A stretch of DNA of 63,662 bases from Bacteroidota bacterium (GTDB lineage: Bacteria > Bacteroidota > Bacteroidia > 2-12-FULL-35-15): assembly GCA_947466965.1 (NCBI GenBank), contig CANIFU010000009.1, positions 1 through 63,662 on the forward strand, written 5' to 3'. The stretch's first letter is position 1. Each line of letters starts with the position of its first letter. Both the position numbers and the translations under genes were made by a program. The notes under the pieces were generated by a model. The model saw only the letters and a program-made list of their open reading frames with translations, had not been told where the DNA came from and made no database searches. Shown piece by piece: positions 18,367 through 26,822 of this stretch.

Positions 18367-18615
18367 TTAATCTTTTTTTAAGGGTTGTTTTGGAGGCATC
18401 GGACCTCTTTTGAAAATGATCAAGCCGTTTAGGAAATTACGCAAAAGTTGATCGCCACATGGTTTGAAGTTTTGATGTTCGGGAGTTCTATACAATGCAT
18501 TCACTTCACTTTTAGTGATTTCAAAATCTACCAGTTTTAAAATTTTAATTACGTCTTCGTCTTTCAGTTCTAGGGCTACACGTAATTTTTTAAGAATATC
18601 GTTGTTTGAGAGCAT
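18367..18615 (-). CDS. DUF1456 (YehS-like) small protein, single repeat
   Basis: 82 residues: NNDILKKLRVALELKDEDVIKILKLVDFEITKSEVNALYRTP, then CGDQLLRNFLNGLIIFKRGP, the DUF1456 pattern. The E. coli relative YehS has two copies of this unit; here there is one, so the protein is about half length. Function is unknown. It converges with rocD. I see no sign that a second half was lost by frameshift. Confidence 0.85.
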   Translation of the reverse strand: MLSNNDILKKLRVALELKDEDVIKILKLVDFEITKSEVNALYRTPEHQNFKPCGDQLLRNFLNGLIIFKRGPMPPKQPLKKD

Positions 18616-18742
18616 TTTTTTTATGTTTGTATTACAAAGTTATCAATTAAATATGAATCATTGTTTCTTCAATCAAAATTCTTCAATCAAAATCATTTAT
18701 TTGTAGCTTTAGACCGCTGTAAATACTATAAAATTTAACAAC

Positions 18743-19555
18743 ATGAATAGCGAATTACTTAGCAAAATACATCCCTACATTGATACATTGATTTCCTATT
18801 TGCCGGGATTAATTAAAGCGTTCCTGACTTTTGTAATAGGATTTTGGCTAGCGAAACGGGTAGATAAGTTTTTGATAAAATATTTTAATGGCCGACATTA
18901 TGATATTTCCTTGGGTAGTTTTGTGAGAAGTTTGGTGAACATCGGAATAAAGATTATTGTTCTGATAACGGTTGCAGGAATGATTGGATTGCCAACAACT
19001 TCTCTTGTTGCCGTTTTCGGAGCAGCTGGTTTGGCAATTGGTTTAGCGTTACAAGGATCTTTATCTAATTTTGCAGGAGGTGTTTTGATCTTGATTTTTA
19101 AGCCTTTTAAAGTTGGCGATTTAATTACTTGTCAGGGTGAAAGCGGACAAGTAATGGAAATTCAGATTTTTAATACCATAATGATAACAGGCGAAAATAA
19201 AACGGTTATTTTACCAAATGGAGCTGTATCAAATGGAACAATCATCAATGTTTCTAAGCAAGGAAGTTTGCGGGTGGATATTAAAGTCATGGTCGATTTT
19301 AATGAAGATATTCATAACATCAGGAAAATTATTTTGGAGGTATTGAAACGGGATGAACTAATATTAAAAGATCCTGTTCCTACTGTAAATATTGTTGGAT
19401 ACGCTGAAAGTGCTATTATTATTTCTATTCGACCATATGCTACTCCAGATAATTTTACGTTTGTTCAGTTTAATGCCTATGAAAATATTCATCAGGCATT
19501 GATTGAAAATGGAATTAAAGGCCCACAAATTAAGCGTGTAATGGTGCAAGAATAA
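18743..19555 (+). CDS. MscS-family small-conductance mechanosensitive channel
   Basis: 270 residues. There are three predicted transmembrane segments (about 15-35, 65-85, 88-115); the last, rich in Gly/Ala (AVFGAAGLAIGLALQGSLSNFAGG), is the pore-lining TM3 of MscS. After it come the conserved FKPFKVGDLI and the beta domain with ILPNGAVSNGTIINVS, then the alpha/beta C-terminal domain. It releases solutes across the inner membrane during hypo-osmotic shock. Length is typical of MscS. It appears monocistronic. Confidence 0.95.
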   Translation: MNSELLSKIHPYIDTLISYLPGLIKAFLTFVIGFWLAKRVDKFLIKYFNGRHYDISLGSFVRSLVNIGIKIIVLITVAGMIGLPTTSLVAVFGAAGLAIGLALQGSLSNFAGGVLILIFKPFKVGDLITCQGESGQVMEIQIFNTIMITGENKTVILPNGAVSNGTIINVSKQGSLRVDIKVMVDFNEDIHNIRKIILEVLKRDELILKDPVPTVNIVGYAESAIIISIRPYATPDNFTFVQFNAYENIHQALIENGIKGPQIKRVMVQE

Positions 19556-19596
19556 ATAGAAAAAGTCTCTCGGATATTCGGGAGATATTTCTATTT
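19554..19596. terminator. Bidirectional terminator between mscS-like and E1 genes
   Basis: AAATAGAAA (19554-19562) pairs with TTTCTATTT (19588-19596) and encloses an inner 7-bp stem TCTCTCG/CGGGAGA. A T8 run follows at 19603-19610. The two flanking genes converge here. Confidence 0.75.
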
Positions 19597-19608
19597 ACAA
19601 TATTTTTT

Positions 19609-21696
19609 TTAATACGCTAATAATTCTCCAATAGCTTTAGCCACTTTACTTGCATTTGGTAACATCGTTGCTTCCAATGTGGCGTTTAATGGAATTGCAG
19701 GTAAGTTTTCGGAGCCGATTACTTCAACTGCCGCATCCAGAAACTCAAAACATTTTTTAGAAATTCTTCCAGACAATGCTTGAGGAAACCCATTGTTATA
19801 GGGCTCTTCAGTTAGTACAATGCACTTGCCATGTTTTTTTACTGAAGCGAGAATTGTTTCTTCGTCCAACGGATTTAAGGTTCGTAAATCAACAATTTCA
19901 ACTTGGTCTGGAAATTCTTTAGCAGCATTTTTTGCCCAATAAACTCCCATACCATAAGTAATGATTGTTAACGATCCTTTTTCTTTATTGGCATCAACAG
20001 ATTGAACCATTCTTGCTTTACCAAACGGGATAATATAATCTTCATCCGGTTCAATGGTTTTTGCATCTTCAGTTCCTTTTATTTTGCTCCAATACAATCC
20101 TTTGTGTTCAAGCATAATCACCGGATTCGGATCATAGAAGGCTGCTTTCATCAATCCTTTAAGATCAGCACCTGTTGATGGATAACAAATTTTAATTCCT
20201 CTAATATTTGTTAAAATACTTTCAACACTGGATGAGTGATAAGGTCCGCCACTTCCATATGCTCCAATTGGTACACGAATGATTGCGCTTACCGGCCATT
20301 TACCATTCGATAAATAACAAGAGCGGCTCACTTCTGTAAATAATTGGTTTAAGCCTGGCCAAATGTAATCCGCAAATTGAACTTCTACAATTGGTTTGCA
20401 GCCGGTTGCGCTCATGCCGACAGTACTTCCAATAATAAATGCTTCCTGAATGGGCGTGTTAAAAACGCGGTGGTCACCATAGGTTTGAGCCAATGTTGCC
20501 GCTTCGCGGAATACGCCTCCCAAGCGTCCTCCAACATCCTGTCCGTATAATAAACATTCAGGATGCTTGGCCATTAACTCGCGAATTGCAAATAGAGCAG
20601 AATCCACCATCACTGTCTTTTCTTTTCCTGACGGTTCGCGTTCACCTTTTTCTTCTGTAATTGGAGTAGGAGCAAAGTCATGATCGAACAGATCTTCCGG
20701 TCGAGGATCTTCGGCCAATAAAGCTTTTTGATAATCGTTTTCTACTTTATGTTTTGCTAATTTTTCTATCGAATCCAATTCCGAAACATCAAAACCAGCA
20801 ACTATCATTTGATTGCGCAATCTCGGAAAAGGATCGCGCTTTTGTGCATCTTCTAAATCATCGCGGTACCATTCTTTCCGAACACCTGATGTATGGTGAT
20901 TCAGTAATGGAACTTTTGCATGAATTAAAAAAGGTCTGCGTTCCTTTCGGATTATCGCTATTACTTCTTTAACGGTATTATAAGATTTTTCAAAATCAGT
21001 TCCGTCAATAGTTCTTGTTTCCAAACCTTTGAATCCTTTTGCATATTCCGTTGCGTCCTGAGCACGAATCTCTTTTGCATTTGCAGAGATATCCCATTCG
21101 TTATCTTGCACAACATATAGGATTGGCATCTTCTTTAATACTGCCATTTGAAAAGCCTCAGCAACTTCTCCTTCTGTAATGCAAGCATCGCCTAAAGAAC
21201 AAACCGCAATTGGTTTATCGTTTCCATAATCGGGAAGTAAATTTTGTTTCTCTAAATATTGAATGCCCATTGCAACACCTGTTGTAGGTATCGCTTGCAT
21301 ACCTGTTGCCGACGATTGCATTGGTATTTTTGGCATGTCATCACGTTTTAAACTCGGGTGACAATAATAGGTTCTTCCACCGGAAAAAGGATCATCACGT
21401 TTTGCTAATAGTTGCAACATTAAATCGTATGGCTGCATTCCTATTCCTAGCATCATACTGTCGTCACGATAATAAGCAGAAAGAAAATCTTGTGGTAATA
21501 ATTGTAGGCCAACAGCAAGCTGAATCGCTTCATGTCCGCGTGAAGTAGCGTGCACATATTTTGCAGTTACTTCTTTATTGGTCTCATATAATTCTGCCAT
21601 TGCTTTTGCAGTAGACATCAAATCAAATGTTGTTAATAAAACCGATTCATCAATGGATGAATTTATTTTCCTTTTTTTATTAGTAGTTTGGCTCAT
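19609..21696 (-). CDS. Fused alpha/beta E1 component of 2-oxoacid (branched-chain) dehydrogenase
   Basis: 695 residues carrying both E1 subunits in one chain. The alpha part (about 1-340) has the thiamine-diphosphate motif starting SLGDACITEGEVAEAF and ending VVQDNEWDIS. The beta part (about 365-695) has ECLLYGQDVGGRLGGVF, VEVQFADYIWPGLNQLF and a C-terminal transketolase domain (TYGMGVYWAKNAA, VDLRTLNPLD). Such fused E1s are usual in Bacteroidota and act in the branched-chain keto-acid dehydrogenase complex, making CoA-activated starters for iso-fatty acids. No E2/E3 gene is adjacent. Pyruvate dehydrogenase is less likely. Confidence 0.92.
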   Translation of the reverse strand: MSQTTNKKRKINSSIDESVLLTTFDLMSTAKAMAELYETNKEVTAKYVHATSRGHEAIQLAVGLQLLPQDFLSAYYRDDSMMLGIGMQPYDLMLQLLAKRDDPFSGGRTYYCHPSLKRDDMPKIPMQSSATGMQAIPTTGVAMGIQYLEKQNLLPDYGNDKPIAVCSLGDACITEGEVAEAFQMAVLKKMPILYVVQDNEWDISANAKEIRAQDATEYAKGFKGLETRTIDGTDFEKSYNTVKEVIAIIRKERRPFLIHAKVPLLNHHTSGVRKEWYRDDLEDAQKRDPFPRLRNQMIVAGFDVSELDSIEKLAKHKVENDYQKALLAEDPRPEDLFDHDFAPTPITEEKGEREPSGKEKTVMVDSALFAIRELMAKHPECLLYGQDVGGRLGGVFREAATLAQTYGDHRVFNTPIQEAFIIGSTVGMSATGCKPIVEVQFADYIWPGLNQLFTEVSRSCYLSNGKWPVSAIIRVPIGAYGSGGPYHSSSVESILTNIRGIKICYPSTGADLKGLMKAAFYDPNPVIMLEHKGLYWSKIKGTEDAKTIEPDEDYIIPFGKARMVQSVDANKEKGSLTIITYGMGVYWAKNAAKEFPDQVEIVDLRTLNPLDEETILASVKKHGKCIVLTEEPYNNGFPQALSGRISKKCFEFLDAAVEVIGSENLPAIPLNATLEATMLPNASKVAKAIGELLAY

Positions 21697-21921
21697 TGTT
21701 CAATCGTTGCTTGTTTGATTCGTGAACTCTTGTTTTTAAATTGTTAAACAAATAGTATTATAACCCAATAATTGTATAGTTAAATGTAAAATTAATTAGT
21801 TTAAATTCCAAGTAAATTAATTTTTACAGAATATAATTTTGTGATATTATAATATTAAGCAATTATTGATTGTTTGAGTGTTGAAATTGGAAATAAAAAA
21901 GAATGATTGCTTTTGATGGAT

Positions 21922-22383
21922 TTAGCGCTCTTCTTCAATCACTTGTTCGAACCATTTTACGGGACTGCTGTTGTAGTCTATCTGAATGAGTTGATACGTT
22001 GCGGCATAATTGGTATCATCCGTATACCAGACGGTTCCATTTGTGATGTTTTTTGTGGTTGTATAGATATTGATGTATCCTTCTGAAAAGCTAATTTTAT
22101 CAATTGTTCCACCACCTCCAAAAACAATTAATCGTGATTTCTTCATATCTACATACGGCTTGTTAGTAGTGTTTCCGGTAAGGAAAACCCAAAAATCATC
22201 GTACTCAAAAATGGTGTTGAGGGTAAAGTAGCTGGCATTGGTAAATGCGCTATGATCAATGGTACCGGTGGAAATAATTTCATACTTAATCTCTTCTTCT
22301 TTTCTCTCATCAACGAATGCAGTAGTAATCGTTAATATTGAAATTAACGAAGCGAAAAGAAAGATGTTTGTAACGCGTTTCAT
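21922..22383 (-). CDS. Hypothetical secreted protein
   Basis: 153 residues from the ATG at 22383 (MKRVTNIFLFASL...), chosen because it places a signal peptide at the N-terminus; a longer frame from 22455 adds a non-signal extension running into the next gene's promoter. The mature part (about 25-153) is Thr/Tyr/Asn-rich with a beta-strand pattern and a possible FEQ protease-inhibitor-like theme (SRLIVFGGGGTIDKI). I recognise no family. Probably periplasmic or surface-exposed. Confidence 0.6.
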   Translation of the reverse strand: MKRVTNIFLFASLISILTITTAFVDERKEEEIKYEIISTGTIDHSAFTNASYFTLNTIFEYDDFWVFLTGNTTNKPYVDMKKSRLIVFGGGGTIDKISFSEGYINIYTTTKNITNGTVWYTDDTNYAATYQLIQIDYNSSPVKWFEQVIEEER

Positions 22384-22439
22384 TTGCATATTAACTAACG
22401 CTAAGTTACAATAAATACGGTAGTGTAGGAAATCTAACT

Positions 22440-22447
22440 TACCTTTG
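22440..22447 (+). promoter_or_regulatory. Candidate -7 element for the DbpA-like helicase
   Basis: TACCTTTG fits TAnnTTTG, ending 12 nt before the ATG at 22460, so the transcript would be nearly leaderless. No TTG found at -33. Confidence 0.35.
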
Positions 22448-22459
22448 TTGTTCAACTAA

Positions 22460-23776
22460 ATGATAATGTTACAGAAAGTACTGGAGAATTTAAAAATTGC
22501 TACCTTAAATGAAATGCAATTGGCAACGATTGAAGCCGCTAAGAAATCAAATGATATTGTTTTATTGTCACCAACAGGTTCTGGAAAAACCTTAGCTTTT
22601 TTATTGCCCATCTTGAATTCATTGGATAAAAGTAAAGAAGGCATTCAAGCATTGGTGATTGTACCATCTCGCGAATTAGCTATTCAAATTGAACAAGTTT
22701 TCAAACAAATGCAAACCGGATTTAAAGTGAATTGTACGTACGGCGGACATTCCACAAAAACGGAAAAAAATAGTCTTGGTGAAGCACCTGCCTTATTAAT
22801 AGGAACACCCGGACGATTGGCTTTTCATATCCGAAATAAAAACATTCATACTGCAACGATTACTTCATTAGTTTTGGATGAGTTTGATAAAGCGTTGGAG
22901 TTTGGTTTTCAGGAAGACATGTCCTTTATTATTTACTATCTAAAAAACTTGCAGAAGCGGATGCTTACTTCCGCAACTAAAATGAATTCAATTCCAGATT
23001 TTGCTGGACTTAAAGATCCATTTGAAATAAATTTCCTCAGTAAAACACCTGTAAAAGCTGAGGGATTAAAACTAAAAATTGTAAAAGCGGAAACGAAAGA
23101 TAAGATCGATGCATTGTTTTCGTTGATCTGTAAATTGGGAAATACAGCAACCCTTGTGTTTTGTAATCATCGGGATGCGGTAGATCGGATAAGCACCTTG
23201 CTTTTGGAAAAAGGTTTGTTTCATGGAACGTTTCATGGAAAGATGGAGCAGGAGGATAGAGAACGCGCACTGATAAAATTCAGAAACGGAACGAATCAGA
23301 TATTAATTACTACAGACCTTGCTTCCCGTGGATTAGATATTCCGGAAATTCAAAATGTAATTCATTTTCAATTGCCACATACAGAAGATGTTTTTATTCA
23401 TCGCAATGGAAGAACAGCAAGAATGAATGCAAAAGGAACTGCTTATCTGCTATTAGGAGAAGGAGAATTTGTTCCTACATTTATCAAAGATACTCCAGGG
23501 TTAGAAGCATTGTCATCTGAAAATAAAATTCCTGAAAACACATGCTGGTGCACACTTTATATTGCAGCAGGAAAAAAAGATAAGATCAATAAAATGGATA
23601 TTGTTGGTATGCTTTTGCAAAAAGGGAAATTACAAAAAGAAGAATTAGGACTTATTGAAGTACTCGATTTTTCTTCGTATGCCGCTATTAAACGCGATAA
23701 GATCGAACAACTATTAGTTGCAGTGAAAGAGGAGAAGATCAAAGGGCGAAAAATTAAAATGGAAGTATCGAAATAG
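22460..23776 (+). CDS. DEAD-box helicase with DbpA-type RNA-binding domain and variant motifs
   Basis: 438 residues (ATG at 22460 or 22466). Motif I is SPTGSGKT, Ia PSRELAIQ, Ib TPGRL, motif II DEFD in place of DEAD, motif III SAT, motif V SRGLDIP, and motif VI HRNGRTAR instead of HRIGRTGR. Residues ~362-438 (NTCWCTLYIAAGKKDKINK and GRKIKMEV) form a DbpA_RNA_bind domain, which in DbpA targets helix 92 of 23S rRNA. It is therefore probably a 50S-assembly helicase. The substitutions in motifs II and VI are both at tolerated positions but together make it divergent. Confidence 0.9.
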   Translation: MIMLQKVLENLKIATLNEMQLATIEAAKKSNDIVLLSPTGSGKTLAFLLPILNSLDKSKEGIQALVIVPSRELAIQIEQVFKQMQTGFKVNCTYGGHSTKTEKNSLGEAPALLIGTPGRLAFHIRNKNIHTATITSLVLDEFDKALEFGFQEDMSFIIYYLKNLQKRMLTSATKMNSIPDFAGLKDPFEINFLSKTPVKAEGLKLKIVKAETKDKIDALFSLICKLGNTATLVFCNHRDAVDRISTLLLEKGLFHGTFHGKMEQEDRERALIKFRNGTNQILITTDLASRGLDIPEIQNVIHFQLPHTEDVFIHRNGRTARMNAKGTAYLLLGEGEFVPTFIKDTPGLEALSSENKIPENTCWCTLYIAAGKKDKINKMDIVGMLLQKGKLQKEELGLIEVLDFSSYAAIKRDKIEQLLVAVKEEKIKGRKIKMEVSK

Positions 23777-23787
23777 GAAGATTTCTA

Positions 23788-23949
23788 TTCGAGTGTTTCG
23801 CTTATCGTATTGTCAGTTCGAGTGTTTCGCAGCAATGTATCGAGAACAATTAGAACCACAAACACCTCTCGATACGCTCCCTTTGGTCGAACTCGATCGA
23901 CATAACGATCAAACACTTCTCGATTCAATCCATTCGGTTAATTGATTGA
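23788..23949. repeat. Intergenic repeat-rich region with TCGA-containing direct and inverted copies
   Basis: TTCGAGTGTTTCGC occurs twice (23788-23801 and 23817-23830). GTATCGAG (23837-23844) and CTCGATAC (23868-23875) form an inverted pair, followed by further TCGAAC/TCGATC/CTCGATTC copies. The region lies between converging genes and resembles, from memory, the dispersed TCGA-type elements between Bacteroidota genes. It shares the TCGAG theme with the palindrome at 3428-3485. Confidence 0.6.
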
Positions 23950-23965
23950 AATTTTAGCGTGAAAA

Positions 23966-24256
23966 TTATCCTTTTTTCAAAAACTTTTCTAAATAAAAGG
24001 TTCCAAAAGGCACGAAAGATAATAGAAATCCAAGTGTTGCAATTTTAATTGTCCATTTATATTTTAGAGTTGAAGCAAAAAGGAGAAAACAAAATCCAAT
24101 AAACAATATTCCGTGAAGCATGCCTACAATTTTTACTGGTGTATGCATATCCATGAAATATTTTAAAGGCATTGCAATTAAAAGTAGAATGAGATAGGAG
24201 ACACCTTCCGCAAAAGCTACTTTCAGGAAAAGATTGAATAATTTGTTGTCGTTCAT
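23966..24256 (-). CDS. DUF3817 integral membrane protein
   Basis: 96 residues, three membrane segments (about 10-30, 41-62, 68-88). The family signature is FLKVAFAEGVSYLILLLIAMPLKYF, then HGILFIGFCFLL. DUF3817 is a small inner-membrane domain of unknown function, also found fused to transporters. It lies 48 bp after the RluF gene on the same strand. Confidence 0.9.
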   Translation of the reverse strand: MNDNKLFNLFLKVAFAEGVSYLILLLIAMPLKYFMDMHTPVKIVGMLHGILFIGFCFLLFASTLKYKWTIKIATLGFLLSFVPFGTFYLEKFLKKG

Positions 24257-24304
24257 AATTTATTATAATAGAATCATAGTTAATACAGCTTCGGAAAGTT
24301 ATAC

Positions 24305-25048
24305 TTAGTCTTCAGCTTCATCAATTATTGAAGCTTCTTCTGTTTTGATTGAATTTGCAACCAGGTTTTGAATTGTATTCATTTCATCTGTTGTCAAATA
24401 TCTCCAACCACCCGATTTTATTCCATTTAATGTAATATTCATAATGCGTATCCGCTGCAGTTTGTATACTTTATAATCCAAGGCATCACACATTCTTCTG
24501 ATTTGTCGGTTTAACCCTTGTTTCAAAATAATTCGAAAAGTAGTTGGACCTTCTTGTTTAACAAAACATTTTTTTGTAACAGCATCACCAATATCAATTC
24601 CATTACCCATTTTTTCTAAAAAATCGGCATTGATTAATTTATCTACCATCACGAGATATTCTTTCTCGTGATTGTTTCCTGAGCGCAAAATTTTATTGAC
24701 AATATCTCCATCATTTGTAAGAAATATTAATCCTTCCGAAGGTTTATCTAGTCGGCCAATTGGAAAAATTCGTTTCGGGTGATTAATAAATTCAATGATG
24801 TTATCTTTGTCTTTTAGGTCGGTGGTACAAGTGATTCCTTGAGGTTTGTTGAATGCGATGTAAATTAAATTCTCTTTAGGTTTTAATGGTTTTAAGTCTA
24901 TGGTGATCACATCCTCATCTGAAACTTTCGTTCCAAGTTGAGGGGTTTTACCATTGACAGTAACGCGACCTTGCTCAATTAGCTTATCAGCTTCCCTTCT
25001 GGAGCAGGTTCCGGTATCACTGATATATTTATTTAATCGCGTTTGCAT
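24305..25048 (-). CDS. rluF: RluF-type 23S rRNA pseudouridine synthase
   Basis: 247 residues: an S4 RNA-binding domain (about 1-60: RLNKYISDTGTCSRREADKLIEQGRVTVNGK), then the RsuA/RluB/E/F catalytic domain with the aspartate in IGRLDKPSEGLIFLTNDGD, and KQGLNRQIRRMCDALDYKVYKLQRIRI. The latter pattern fits RluF, which modifies U2604 of 23S rRNA, better than RluB or RsuA. It has a short acidic C-terminal tail. Confidence 0.88.
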   Translation of the reverse strand: MQTRLNKYISDTGTCSRREADKLIEQGRVTVNGKTPQLGTKVSDEDVITIDLKPLKPKENLIYIAFNKPQGITCTTDLKDKDNIIEFINHPKRIFPIGRLDKPSEGLIFLTNDGDIVNKILRSGNNHEKEYLVMVDKLINADFLEKMGNGIDIGDAVTKKCFVKQEGPTTFRIILKQGLNRQIRRMCDALDYKVYKLQRIRIMNITLNGIKSGGWRYLTTDEMNTIQNLVANSIKTEEASIIDEAED

Positions 25049-25202
25049 TTATTGAGTAATCTGTATTTATTTAATCATTGTTTTTATTGGACTATGGAAA
25101 TTTCCCACCATATTTATTCCTATTATCACTCTAAAAGCCTCGCTTAAATTGGTTGAATGTACAATGATAAAAGTAATGCCGGTCTTATCTTTTTTTAATA
25201 AA

Positions 25203-25961
25203 TTAAGCTTTGGCTTTAAATTTAGTTATTGCATTAATTGTAAATTCAGATAACACCAGTTTGCCGCTCATTTCTGCGCGTTCAATTAAAAGGGTGTCCC
25301 AATTTTCTGTACCACTCCAGAAAGCTTTTTTTAGCATTGCCATTGCTTCTGGATTAGAATTCGAAAGTTTGTCTGCAAGCGAAGCAATTGCTAGATCCAT
25401 TTCAGCTGCTGTTTTGAAAACATCTACATATAATCCTTTTTCTTTTGCCCATTCGGCTGTTCGCCATTCTGTTGCATTCATAGATAAAGAAGTGAATGCA
25501 GAAGTTCCGATTTTACGTTCAACAGCAGGGCCAACTACAAATGGTCCAATACCTACAGCGAGTTCACTTAACTTCACAAGGGCTGTATCAAGAGCTAAAG
25601 TGTAATCTGCAGCTGCAGCAATGCCGACTCCTCCGCCCACTGCTTTTCCCTGAACCCGAGCAACAACAAATTTTGGCGCCGTTCTGATTGCATTAATAAC
25701 CATTGCAAAGCCTGAGAAAAATTTTTTTCCAGTCTCCAAATCTTTTATTGAAATTAATTCATCAAAAGAAGCACCGGCACAAAATGCTTTATCACCCTCA
25801 CTTTTCAAAACAATAACTTTCACTGATTCTTGTGCACCTGCTTTATTAATTTCTTCGGCAAGTTGTCTGAGAAGAAATCCTGGCATTGAATTACTTTGTG
25901 GGTGAAAAAATGTTATCGTTGCAATTCCCTTTGCAAGTTCTGATTTGATGTGACCTTCCAT
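25203..25961 (-). CDS. Enoyl-CoA hydratase/isomerase (crotonase) family protein, probably paa-linked
   Basis: 252 residues of the crotonase fold. The oxyanion-hole segments are CAGASFDEL (about 61-69) and GKAVGGGVGIAAAADYTLA (about 104-122); the acidic residue lies in KLSELAVGIGPFVVG. Crotonases in paa pathways are PaaF (2,3-dehydroadipyl-CoA hydratase) and PaaG (ring-1,2-epoxyphenylacetyl-CoA isomerase); I cannot choose between them by eye, and methylglutaconyl-CoA-hydratase-like activity is another option. PaaZ is encoded on the same strand about 0.9 kb upstream, with an unknown gene and a terminator between. Confidence 0.88.
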   Translation of the reverse strand: MEGHIKSELAKGIATITFFHPQSNSMPGFLLRQLAEEINKAGAQESVKVIVLKSEGDKAFCAGASFDELISIKDLETGKKFFSGFAMVINAIRTAPKFVVARVQGKAVGGGVGIAAAADYTLALDTALVKLSELAVGIGPFVVGPAVERKIGTSAFTSLSMNATEWRTAEWAKEKGLYVDVFKTAAEMDLAIASLADKLSNSNPEAMAMLKKAFWSGTENWDTLLIERAEMSGKLVLSEFTINAITKFKAKA

Positions 25962-26002
25962 AGTTTTTGTTGTTCTATATTTTCGAGTGTAAATATATAA
26001 AA

Positions 26003-26032
26003 TAAAAAAGCACTAAGAATTGTCTTAGTGCT
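26003..26032 (-). terminator. Terminator after the unknown gene 26069-26521
   Basis: Perfect 10-bp stem (26009-26018 with 26023-26032), loop ATTG, with T6 on the minus strand from the A-run 26003-26008. It separates the unknown gene from the crotonase gene. Confidence 0.8.
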
Positions 26033-26068
26033 CTATTAAACTATTGTTTAACCCTTATTTAAATTGAA

Positions 26069-26521
26069 TTAGTTACCGTGATATGCAGGCAATTTTCCTT
26101 CTTTGATCAATTGAAGACTTTTTAGTTTGTGTTCTTCAAAATTACCGAAACACAAAGCATCCAATAAATCTTGTTTCGTCATAAGTGGGCTGTTCAATTG
26201 AGATCTTAATTCTTTTTCACAACGATCAACATATTTCTCAAATCGCTCTGGAGCCCAAATGTATTGTGTCTTATGCCAATCCGGTTGTGTTCTGTCAACT
26301 TTAAATTCAGTTGGCATATCATCATTTAGTTTGATGTTAGTTTTGATATCCAATCCTTCGAATTTTTTTGGTAACAATCGGTTATCAAATATCAAGGGGC
26401 GGCTAATCTTAATTACGTGCTTCTTTTTTTTCACATCAACCATTGCTAAACCTTCAATCGTCAAACCTTTTTTCTTTAAGTGACCATACTTTGATTCAAA
26501 ACTCTTTAAGATCTCAAACAT
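26069..26521 (-). CDS. Hypothetical soluble protein between crotonase and paaZ
   Basis: 150 residues, basic, no signal peptide or membrane span; I recognise no family. Visible are an N-terminal helix, a beta-rich middle (LTIEGLAMVDV, HVIKISRPLIFDNRLLP), an aromatic PDWHKTQYIWAPERFEKYVDRCE segment and a C-terminal LDALCFGNFEEHKLKSL helix. It has its own -7 element and its own terminator, so it is a single-gene unit and need not belong to the paa genes around it. Confidence 0.7.
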   Translation of the reverse strand: MFEILKSFESKYGHLKKKGLTIEGLAMVDVKKKKHVIKISRPLIFDNRLLPKKFEGLDIKTNIKLNDDMPTEFKVDRTQPDWHKTQYIWAPERFEKYVDRCEKELRSQLNSPLMTKQDLLDALCFGNFEEHKLKSLQLIKEGKLPAYHGN

Positions 26522-26822
26522 GTTCTTTTATATTGATAGTCTGCAAAGATACAAACTATATGTGAGCAAAGTTATTAACAATTGATTATTTAGACAATTG
26601 ATTTACAGTCACCTATGACTGTTAAAAAAGTGTAGACGAACACCTAGGTCAATATTGTTTTAATAGATTGAATAGTGTTTTCAAATTTTAACTGTCTGAT
26701 ATTAAGTATTATGCGATTTTACAAGGCAGTTTCAACATTGTATTTTATCTTTCTTTTTCGATTTTATTCATTCTAATACTTATTCAAGTGTTTTGTTAAA
26801 AAAGATGGCAGAATCATTCTGC
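26522..26822. other. Intergenic region between the unknown gene and paaZ
   Basis: About 300 bp, very AT-rich. It contains the -7 element at 26544-26551 and a short inverted pair around ACAGTCACCTATGACTGT (about 26606-26623) that could be an operator-like dyad. I see no ORF worth calling. Confidence 0.5.
26544..26551 (-). promoter_or_regulatory. -7 element for gene 26069-26521
   Basis: Minus strand TATCTTTG, a very typical Bacteroidota -7 box, 23 nt before the ATG. The nearest TTG upstream (26569-26567) is 15 nt away, slightly close. Confidence 0.55.

Noticed and set aside
22384-22455. N-terminal extension of the secreted gene 21922-22383
   Set aside because: The start at 22383 gives a signal peptide; the extension covers the opposite gene's promoter.
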